Below, piece after piece: positions 1 through 5,398 of a DNA stretch of 12,573 nucleotides (the stretch's first letter is position 1; each line of letters begins with the position of its first letter). Where the stretch lies: NCBI GenBank assembly GCA_022712785.1, contig JAFLJX010000223.1:1-12573 (forward strand), given 5' to 3'. The translations under genes and the position numbers were made by a program. This DNA comes from Mycoplasmatota bacterium. GTDB lineage: Bacteria; Bacillota_I; Bacilli_A; Izemoplasmatales; Izemoplasmataceae. Under the pieces are notes generated by a model. That model did not search any database and was not told the DNA's origin. It saw only the letters and a program-made list of their open reading frames with translations.

Positions 1-861
1 TATTTAATAAAAGCATATGCCTTTGATGGCACAGTAAGAATTTATACAGCAGTAACTACTAATTTAGTTGCACACGCACAAGAAATACATGATCTATGGC
101 CCACTAGCGCAGCAGCTCTAGGTAGGCTTTTAACAGTATCAGTTATTATGGGAGCAATGTATGCAGAAAACCAAGAACTCACAATTAGAGTTGAAGGAGA
201 CGGCCCAATTGGAAGTATGGTTTCAACTACAACCAACAAGGGCGAGGTAAGAGGTTATGTGAATAATCCTCATGTTTTTTTACAATACAATAGCGGGAAA
301 CTTAATGTTGGACAATCTGTTGGAAATGGATTTATACATGTTACAAAAGATTTGAAAATAAGAAATATGTTTACTAGCTCTTCTGAAATTCAAACAGGAG
401 AAATAGCTGAAGACTTTGCATATTATTTTACTGCTAGCGAGCAAATCCCAAGTGCTGTTGGATTAGGAGTTTTAGTAAATGATGACAATAAAATTCTTAG
501 TAGTGGAGGATTTATTTTACAAGTTATGCCTGGTTGTAAAAAAGAAACTATTGATAAAATTGAAAAAATAATAAGCAATTTAATACCTGTAAGTGAGATG
601 ATTGAGAAAGGTTATACTCCCGAAAATATTATGAATGAAATTTCTGGAAACAGTTATCAACATCTTCAAACATTAGATTTAAAATACCAGTGTACTTGTT
701 CACGAGAAAAGTTTGAAAAGGGGTTGATTTCTCTAGGGACAGAACAGTTAAATGAAATAATTTTAGAAGACAAAAACATCGAAACAGTGTGTCATTTTTG
801 CAACACAAAATACAATTTTACTGAAGAAGATTTAAAAGGTTTTATAAAAGAAATTAAATAA
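1..861 (+). CDS. hslO: Hsp33 redox-regulated chaperone, 5' end cut by window edge
   Basis: Hsp33 is a cytoplasmic holdase that is activated when oxidative stress releases zinc from its C-terminal cysteines. The reading frame is open from base 1. It begins YLIKAYAFDG, which matches residues 3 onward of Bacillus Hsp33 (MDYLVKALAYDG), so only about two codons are missing upstream. 286 residues are visible, close to full length. The zinc-binding motifs are intact: CTC at visible residues 231-233 and CHFC at 264-267. Other family landmarks are EGDGPIG, KGEVRGYV, the SEQIPSAVGLGVLV stretch and GGFILQVMPG. The stop is TAA at 859-861. It is the only + strand gene and faces glnA tail to tail. Its promoter lies outside the window, and I see no G+C-rich terminator directly behind it. 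Confidence 0.96.
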   Translation, partial: YLIKAYAFDGTVRIYTAVTTNLVAHAQEIHDLWPTSAAALGRLLTVSVIMGAMYAENQELTIRVEGDGPIGSMVSTTTNKGEVRGYVNNPHVFLQYNSGKLNVGQSVGNGFIHVTKDLKIRNMFTSSSEIQTGEIAEDFAYYFTASEQIPSAVGLGVLVNDDNKILSSGGFILQVMPGCKKETIDKIEKIISNLIPVSEMIEKGYTPENIMNEISGNSYQHLQTLDLKYQCTCSREKFEKGLISLGTEQLNEIILEDKNIETVCHFCNTKYNFTEEDLKGFIKEIK

Positions 862-1208
862 AGAGAGAGTCCTTCCCAAACTTTTTTTATTTATAAAAAA
901 GCAAAATAGAACATTATTTGTAATGAATAAATTTAATAATTAAAAATAATATTTTGTAAAAACTCTAACAATTTTTGTGTCATTAGATCAATTTAAAAAC
1001 GGTATCAAAAAACCTTTATTAGGCGATTTCCCATCTATACTTTCAATGTTTGAGCCTTGTATAGTTTGCATTCCATACTATTTATAAAAAACACGATGTG
1101 TCATTTACTGTTTTTTTTGTCACACTGTTTTCTTTCTTCTTTTTGTTTTTTTATATGTTTAAATGTGACGATTCTATTTATTTCTTGTTTATAATTATTC
1201 TTGTTTAT
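862..1208. other. Intergenic stretch between hslO and glnA terminator, no assignable gene
   Basis: This is about 350 bases of very A+T-rich sequence without a convincing gene. Bases about 985-1085 look less A+T-rich than their surroundings and are open in one frame on each strand. On the minus strand a 27-codon ORF (988-1071) starts MQTIQGSN and ends IPFLN. On the + strand a frame open from 950 ends at a TAA about base 1087. Neither has a Shine-Dalgarno site, and I recognise no family. A short motif, GTGTCATT, occurs near 977 and again near 1097. It could be the eroded end of a former gene, but that is a guess. Confidence 0.4.
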
Positions 1209-1247
1209 AAAAAGATACAGCCCTATTTTTTTGGACTGTATCTTTTT
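1209..1247. terminator. Bidirectional intrinsic terminator between hslO and glnA
   Basis: A 12-bp perfect stem (AAAAAGATACAG at 1209-1220 with its complement at 1236-1247) is extended inward by two C-G pairs next to a G-U. It closes an A/U-rich loop and ends in a T-run on both strands. The minus-strand arm overlaps the glnA stop codon (1246-1248). It should end glnA transcription and can also stop read-through from hslO. Confidence 0.93.
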
Positions 1248-2583
1248 ATATAACTTTTAAATATTTTTTTATTTCCCACTCAGTAACACTCGTTCTAAAA
1301 TCTTCCCATTCTTTTGTTTTTGCATCTATAAATCTATCTACAATATGCGGACCTAATGCTTCTTTAATTAACGTATTTTTTTTCAATTCTTTAATTGCAT
1401 CTTTTAAATTCTCAGGTAAATTTTCTATGCCTAAGGCTTCTCTTTCTTCTCTATCAAGTTCATATAAATTTATGTAAACTCTTTCCTTACTTTCCATTTT
1501 CTTTTCTATTCCTTCTAAACCACTTGCTAAAATTGCTGTCATTGCTAAATATGGATTTGCTGATGGATCTGCACTTCTAATTTCTGTTCTTGTTGCTTCT
1601 CCTCTTTTTGCTGGAATTCTTATCATTGCTGATCGATTTGCATCGCTCCATGAAATATAACATGGTGCTTCATACCCAGGAATTAATCTCTTATATGAGT
1701 TTACAGTTGGATTCGTTATTGCAGTAAATGCTCTTGCATTATTCATAATTCCAGCTATCCAATATAATGCGGTTTTACTTAATCCAATTTCTCCATCAGG
1801 ATCATAAAATGCATTATTTCCATCTTTGTCACGTAATGAACAATTTATATGCATTCCTGATCCATTTATCTCAGAAATAGGCTTAGGCATAAATGTAGCA
1901 TGTAGTCCATGTCTTTTAGCAACAACTTTCACTACCAGTTTGAATGTTTGTAAATTATCGCAAGCTTCAAGTGCGTTTTCAAATTCAAAGTTTATTTCAT
2001 GTTGCCCTGGAGCCACCTCATGATGTGATGCTTCCATGTTGAATCCAATTTTTTCCAATTCTAATACTATATCTCTTCGACAGTCTTCTGCTCCATCAAG
2101 GGGAGCAAGGTCAAAATATCCACCATTATCGTTAAACTCTAACGTAGGAATCCCATTGCTGTCAAGTTTGAACAAGAAAAATTCCGGTTCTGCTCCAATA
2201 TTGAATGCTGTAAACCCCATATCGTTCATTTTTTGAAGACCTCTTTTTAAAACCAATCTTGGGTCTCCTTTAAAAGGTTCCCCATTTGGTAAATATACAT
2301 CACAAATCAATCTAGCTACTTTTCCATAAGTTGTCGTTTCCCATGTAAGTACTAGCCAAGTTTTTAAATCTGGTCTTAAATACATGTCTGCTTCTTGAAT
2401 TCTTACAAATCCATCAATTGAAGATCCATCAAACATAATTTGATTATTTAAAGCAACATTTAGAATCCTTGCAGGAATTTCAACATTTTTTATAACTCCA
2501 TGAATATCTGTAAACATTAACCTAATATATTTTACATTTTCCTCTTCTGCATTTTTTAATATACCTTTTTTTGTAAATTCCAT
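1246..2583 (-). CDS. glnA: Glutamine synthetase, type I-alpha
   Basis: GlnA makes glutamine from glutamate, ammonia and ATP as a cytoplasmic dodecamer. The 445-residue length matches GSI-alpha of Bacillus (444). Visible landmarks are FDGSSIDGF (51-59), EPEFFLF (132-138), metal-ligand candidates E132, E134, E189 and E196, NGSGMHINCS (240-249), and the ATP/glutamate segment NRSAMIRIPAKRGEATRTEIRSADPSANPYLAMT, which spans 316-349. E305 in PGYEAP corresponds to the feedback-inhibition Glu of Bacillus GlnA. The GSI-beta adenylylation insert is absent. I chose ATG 2583-2581 because AGGAAG lies 9 bases upstream and the protein then starts MEFTKKGI as in relatives. An in-frame ATG at 2637 would lie inside the leader terminator. 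A dedicated promoter and an ANTAR-type attenuator precede it, and a terminator overlaps its stop. Confidence 0.98.
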   Translation of the reverse strand: MEFTKKGILKNAEEENVKYIRLMFTDIHGVIKNVEIPARILNVALNNQIMFDGSSIDGFVRIQEADMYLRPDLKTWLVLTWETTTYGKVARLICDVYLPNGEPFKGDPRLVLKRGLQKMNDMGFTAFNIGAEPEFFLFKLDSNGIPTLEFNDNGGYFDLAPLDGAEDCRRDIVLELEKIGFNMEASHHEVAPGQHEINFEFENALEACDNLQTFKLVVKVVAKRHGLHATFMPKPISEINGSGMHINCSLRDKDGNNAFYDPDGEIGLSKTALYWIAGIMNNARAFTAITNPTVNSYKRLIPGYEAPCYISWSDANRSAMIRIPAKRGEATRTEIRSADPSANPYLAMTAILASGLEGIEKKMESKERVYINLYELDREEREALGIENLPENLKDAIKELKKNTLIKEALGPHIVDRFIDAKTKEWEDFRTSVTEWEIKKYLKVI

Positions 2584-2604
2584 AATATCACTCTTCCTAA
2601 TATA

Positions 2605-2650
2605 ATAAAAAATGGTGTCAAAAATATGCATTCGCATAATTTACACCATT
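2605..2650 (-). terminator. Intrinsic terminator (attenuator) ahead of glnA
   Basis: On the minus strand AAUGGUGU (2650-2643) pairs perfectly over 8 bp with ACACCAUU (2618-2611). Inside it are AAA/UUU pairs and a second 5-bp helix, UAUGC/GCAUA, with loop GAAU. Six U's follow directly (2612-2607), then more A/U sequence. It lies about 25 bases before the glnA start, so it terminates the leader rather than the preceding gene. Its 5' arm is shared with the second ANTAR-type hexaloop. Confidence 0.88.
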
Positions 2651-2689
2651 GTTTTTATATTCATTATTTTGTGTTAGACACCATTGTCT
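2605..2689 (-). promoter_or_regulatory. Predicted ANTAR-responsive antitermination leader of glnA
   Basis: Reading the minus strand, hairpin P1 (2689 to 2676) is AGAC-AAUGGU-GUCU: a 4-bp stem with a hexaloop that has A at position 1 and G at position 4. After a 23-nt linker the identical loop recurs in ACAAUGGUGU (2652 to 2643, P2), but with only two contiguous stem pairs. P2 is also the 5' arm of the terminator that follows. Two hexaloops of the form A-N-N-G-N-N, the second competing with a terminator, is the known target architecture of ANTAR antiterminators. The ANTAR gene is immediately upstream. Seen: the repeats and pairings. Inferred: protein binding. Confidence 0.8.
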
Positions 2690-2697
2690 TTTCTATA

Positions 2698-2726
2698 ATT
2701 ATAGTAAGGTTCAAATTAAAAGTCAA
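2698..2726 (-). promoter_or_regulatory. Sigma-A type promoter of glnA
   Basis: TTGACT (2726-2721), a 17-base spacer and a perfect TATAAT (2703-2698) form a near-consensus promoter. The -35 box overlaps the last codons and stop of the ANTAR gene. The expected start near base 2691 places the first leader hairpin within a couple of bases of the 5' end of the transcript, so the leader can be made independently of the upstream operon. Confidence 0.85.
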
Positions 2727-3267
2727 TCTTATTTTTAATGATACGTTCTGCAGTCATTTTCTTTGAAAGCCTTAAATCCATTGCTTTTTTTTGAATAAAT
2801 TGATGGGAATCAGCTTCACTATACCCTTTTTTAGATAAAATACGTTTTGCATTATTTATCAAATTTATCGTGTTTATTTGGCCTTCTAATTTGAAAATTT
2901 CAGAATTTAGATTAAAAATCTCTTTTAAATACTTTTCTGAGAGATGTAAAACATTTGATAATTCAACATCCAAAGATTGTTCATTTACAATACTAAAATA
3001 CAAATTATTTAGGACATTATAAAATTGTCCTACAGATACTTTATTATTTATAAAAATGACTAATACTTTTTGCTCTAATACAATTTGCTCAATTATTTTT
3101 GATAGATTTAAAATTTTATTTTGGTATGTGAAAATAATAGTATCGTATTTCTTGATGGAATTTAATGTGAACTTTTCTATAAAATCTCCATTGATTTTAC
3201 TGTTCTTTAAAATTCTATCAATTTTAATATCCATATTGCCACTATTTTTTATTACTGCAACTCTCAT
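2716..3267 (-). CDS. ANTAR-domain RNA-binding antiterminator with degenerate receiver domain
   Basis: This 183-residue protein has two parts. Residues about 1-105 have the alternating strand/helix pattern of a response-regulator receiver (VAVI at strand 1, YDTIIFT at strand 3, VLVIFI at strand 4). The phosphorylation residues are missing: no acidic pair follows strand 1 (KNSG instead), T47 stands where the phospho-Asp should be, and the conserved Lys after strand 5 is replaced (IVNEQS). A coiled-coil-like linker (about 108-130) leads into an ANTAR domain (about 130-180), with AKRIL, KKGYSEADSHQFIQKKAMD and TAERII matching the family pattern. ANTAR proteins bind paired hexaloop hairpins in RNA and prevent termination. 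Clostridial NitR-type proteins sit beside glnA in the same way. The start ATG follows AAAGGGGTGA. It lies between glyA (32-base gap) and glnA, whose leader carries the expected target. How it senses nitrogen is not shown by the sequence. Confidence 0.88.
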   Translation of the reverse strand: MRVAVIKNSGNMDIKIDRILKNSKINGDFIEKFTLNSIKKYDTIIFTYQNKILNLSKIIEQIVLEQKVLVIFINNKVSVGQFYNVLNNLYFSIVNEQSLDVELSNVLHLSEKYLKEIFNLNSEIFKLEGQINTINLINNAKRILSKKGYSEADSHQFIQKKAMDLRLSKKMTAERIIKNKIDF

Positions 3268-3270
3268 AAA

Positions 3271-3286
3271 ATCACCCCTTTGTGAT
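3271..3286 (-). promoter_or_regulatory. Hairpin with ANTAR-like hexaloop on the ribosome binding site of the ANTAR gene
   Basis: On the minus strand AUCAC-AAAGGG-GUGAU is a 5-bp perfect stem with a six-base loop that has A1 and G4, as in ANTAR targets. The loop and first 3' stem base make up the Shine-Dalgarno sequence of the ANTAR gene, four bases before its ATG is reached. It could block or modulate translation and might be bound by the protein itself. The purine-rich loop is partly expected of any ribosome binding site, and I see no partner hairpin with a matching loop next to it, so autoregulation is only a hypothesis. Confidence 0.45.
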
Positions 3287-3299
3287 AAGAGTCCTTTTA

Positions 3300-4541
3300 C
3301 TAATAATTTAGTGGATATTTTGTTGTTAAACTTTTTACAACTTCTCTTACTTGTTCTAAAATTAATTCATCTTCAGGATTTGTTAAAGATTTATGAATAC
3401 ATTCTGCAATTGTCTTCATATCTTCAAGTTGGAATCCTCTTGTTGTAATTGCAGGAGTTCCTAATCTTACTCCACTTGTGATAAATGGTTTTTCTGTGTC
3501 GTTTGGTACAGTATTTTTATTTGAAGTGATATTTACACTATCTAATATCTTTTCTGCATCTTTTCCGGTAAGACCTGTTAGTGATTTTACCTCTAATAGA
3601 ATTAAATGATTATCAGTTCCACCAGATACTACCTTAAATCCTAATTTTTCAAGCTGCTTAGCAAATTCTGCAGCATTTAATACTACGTTATGTTGATATT
3701 CTTTAAATTCAGGTTGTGATGCTTCTTTAAAAGCTACAGCTTTAGCTGCTATTACATGCATAAGTGGTCCACCTTGAATTCCAGGGAAGATAACTCTGTT
3801 TATCGATTTATATATTCCAAAATTATTGGTTAAGATAATCCCTCCACGAGGACCTCTTAATGTTTTATGTGTTGTGGAAGTTACTATGTCAGCATATGGA
3901 CATGGATTCATGTGTTCTCCAGCTGCGACTAATCCAGCGATATGAGCCATATCTACCATTAATAATGCTCCAACTTTATCTGCAATTTCTCTAAATTTTA
4001 TAAAGTCTAGTTTTCGTGGGTAAGCGCTAGCTCCAGCCACTATTAAGTTGGGTTTAGTTTCAATAGCAATTCTTTCTAATTCATCATAATCAATTTGTTC
4101 AGTTACATCATCTACGCCATAACTAACAAACTTGTAATCAATCCCACTAAAACTCATTGGATGTCCATGAGTTAAATGTCCACCATGGTCTAAACTCATC
4201 CCAAGAACTGTGTCTCCAGCTTTGATAACAGCTCTATAAGCACCCATATTAGCTGTCGAACCAGAATGTGCTTGAACATTTGCATATTTAACATTAAATA
4301 ATTTTTTAACTCTATCTCTAGCTAAGTTCTCAGCTAAATCTACAAATTCACACCCACCATAATATCTTCTGCCAGGGTAACCTTCTGCATATTTATTTGT
4401 TAATACACTTCCTTGAGCTTCTAAAACATCTTTAGAAACAAAATTTTCACTAGCTATTAATTCAATATGTGATTCTTGTCTTCCTTTTTCTAACATTATT
4501 GCTTCATAAAGCTCTAAATCATTATTTTTCAAAGTACCCAT
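3300..4541 (-). CDS. glyA: Serine hydroxymethyltransferase
   Basis: GlyA is a PLP enzyme that interconverts serine plus tetrahydrofolate with glycine plus 5,10-methylene-THF, the main entry of one-carbon units for purines, thymidylate and methionine. It has 413 residues, the normal bacterial length. Landmarks are ELIASENFVS (27-36), YAEGYPGRRYYGG (51-63), AHSGSTANMGAY (91-102), the PLP-stacking and aspartate region VDMAHIAGLVAAG (196-208), and STTHKTLRGPRGG with Schiff-base Lys226. The start ATG (4541-4539) is two bases after the pyrR stop. Its Shine-Dalgarno GAGGAG lies within the last codons of pyrR, so the two are translationally coupled. The stop TAG (3302-3300) lies in a small palindrome, ACTAAATTATTAGT. 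No glycine or folate riboswitch precedes it. Confidence 0.98.
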   Translation of the reverse strand: MGTLKNNDLELYEAIMLEKGRQESHIELIASENFVSKDVLEAQGSVLTNKYAEGYPGRRYYGGCEFVDLAENLARDRVKKLFNVKYANVQAHSGSTANMGAYRAVIKAGDTVLGMSLDHGGHLTHGHPMSFSGIDYKFVSYGVDDVTEQIDYDELERIAIETKPNLIVAGASAYPRKLDFIKFREIADKVGALLMVDMAHIAGLVAAGEHMNPCPYADIVTSTTHKTLRGPRGGIILTNNFGIYKSINRVIFPGIQGGPLMHVIAAKAVAFKEASQPEFKEYQHNVVLNAAEFAKQLEKLGFKVVSGGTDNHLILLEVKSLTGLTGKDAEKILDSVNITSNKNTVPNDTEKPFITSGVRLGTPAITTRGFQLEDMKTIAECIHKSLTNPEDELILEQVREVVKSLTTKYPLNY

Positions 4542-4543
4542 TA

Positions 4544-5053
4544 TTATTTCTCCTCTTCATTTAGAATATATACTCCTTGATTTTCATTAAAATTTACAAT
4601 AACCTTTTCAGAACTACTTGTTGGAATATTGCTCCCAACATAATCTGCCCTAATTGGAAGTTCTCTATGTCCCCTATCAATTAAAACAGCTAATTGAATT
4701 TTATCAGGTCTTCCTAAATCGATAACCGCATCCATACTAGCTCTAACTGTGCGACCCGTAAATAAAACATCATCAATTATTATCACATTTTTGCCAGTTA
4801 AATCCAAGTCTAAATTTTTAAACTCATTAACATCTAAATCATCTCTATATCCGGTAATATCCAGTTCATATACTGGAATTTTTAAATTCTCAAATTTCTC
4901 AATGTTTTCCCCAATTATTATTGCCAGAGGAACACCTTTTCTCATAATTCCAAGAAAAACAAGATTACTAAGATCATTATTTCTTTCAATAATCTCGTGT
5001 GAAATTCTTCTAATAGTACGTATCATCTTATTTCCATCTATAATTTCTTTCAA
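4544..5053 (-). CDS. pyrR: PyrR: pyrimidine regulator / uracil phosphoribosyltransferase
   Basis: PyrR binds uridine nucleotides and pyr mRNA attenuator loops and has uracil phosphoribosyltransferase activity. It has 169 residues, slightly shorter than the Bacillus protein (about 180). The PRPP-binding loop VIIIDDVLFTGRTVRA spans 90-105. DRGHRELPIRADYVGSNIPTS (126-146) and the C-terminal SEKVIV match the family closely. The start is TTG at 5053-5051, preceded by GGTGAT. This start gives MKEIIDGNKMIRTIRRISHEIIERN, which aligns with the N-terminus of Bacillus PyrR, whereas the next ATG (residue 10) would remove the first strand. It heads a pyrR-glyA-ANTAR cluster rather than a pyr biosynthesis operon. 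No PyrR-binding attenuator is evident in its short leader, so its targets are probably elsewhere in the genome. Confidence 0.95.
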   Translation of the reverse strand: MKEIIDGNKMIRTIRRISHEIIERNNDLSNLVFLGIMRKGVPLAIIIGENIEKFENLKIPVYELDITGYRDDLDVNEFKNLDLDLTGKNVIIIDDVLFTGRTVRASMDAVIDLGRPDKIQLAVLIDRGHRELPIRADYVGSNIPTSSSEKVIVNFNENQGVYILNEEEK

Positions 5054-5077
5054 TATATCACCAACTGTCTTATAACT

Positions 5078-5106
5078 ATTTTAGAAGATTTTTTGTCTAA
5101 TGTAAA
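5078..5106 (-). promoter_or_regulatory. Predicted promoter of pyrR-glyA-ANTAR operon
   Basis: TTTACA (5106-5101), a 17-base spacer and TAAAAT (5083-5078) match sigma-A boxes at five of six positions each. The predicted start leaves only about 20 bases before the TTG of pyrR, too short for an attenuator. This makes autogenous PyrR attenuation at this locus unlikely. Confidence 0.6.
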
Positions 5107-5337
5107 TACTTTCTTTTTAGAGATAATGATAATATATGTTGGTATTTTATTTAAAGGCATATCATAGTTTTATATACAAACTATTTATCTTTGATATTCG
5201 TTAAGGTGAACTAATTATTCGCTTTTTACCCAAAAACTGTTTTTACAAGTGAAACTATACTCACAGATGCTCATAGAGATTCATAAATCTATCTTTAAGC
5301 CTGTTTTAGTCTTAAAAAGTACAAATACCCATTTTTT
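5107..5337. other. Non-coding spacer between permease terminator and pyrR promoter
   Basis: About 230 bases hold no gene I can support. It contains a 7-bp perfect inverted repeat (ATAGTTT 5164-5170 with AAACTAT 5178-5184) and imperfect A/T-rich hairpins around 5276-5330. No T-run placement suggests a terminator, and no known RNA family is recognised. Short ORFs here lack ribosome binding sites. Confidence 0.4.
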
Positions 5338-5376
5338 GTAAAAAAATAAGGAGTGGCTAAATACGCCACCCCTTAT
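5338..5376 (-). terminator. Intrinsic terminator of the purine permease gene
   Basis: On the minus strand AUAAGGGGUGGC pairs with GCCACUCCUUAU over 12 bp (one G-U) around a 7-base loop. A run of U's follows. It begins about 23 bases after the permease stop codon and is the most G+C-rich hairpin in the window, so it should be efficient. Confidence 0.95.
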
Positions 5377-5398
5377 ATATTTTAAATTTAGAAATGTA

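Noticed and set aside
884..904. A/T-only hairpin after hslO as its terminator
   Set aside because: The stem is only U-A pairs with one C-G and no U-run follows. The strong bidirectional hairpin at 1209-1247 is the better stop for both genes.
2584..2637. In-frame ATG at 2637 that would extend glnA by 18 residues
   Set aside because: It lies inside the leader terminator, lacks a Shine-Dalgarno and adds residues absent from GSI-alpha enzymes. ATG 2583 has AGGAAG and the expected N-terminus.
2640..2730. GlnR/TnrA operator (TGTNA-N7-TNACA) at the glnA promoter
   Set aside because: I found no good match near the promoter. The TGT/ACA-rich pieces are explained by the hexaloop and terminator arms.
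3056..3448. 130-codon + strand ORF
   Set aside because: Antisense across the ANTAR and glyA genes. Its composition is rich in F, L and I, as expected from the complement of A-rich coding sequence.
5050..5160. 36-codon minus-strand ORF whose TGA overlaps the pyrR TTG start, a possible leader peptide
   Set aside because: No Shine-Dalgarno before its ATG, an amino-acid content (I, K, S) expected from A/T-rich sequence, and overlap with the best promoter boxes for pyrR. Kept only as a possibility.
5054..5337. PyrR-binding attenuator or T-box upstream of pyrR
   Set aside because: No terminator/antiterminator pair or T-box sequence is visible. The terminator at 5338-5376 belongs to the permease.
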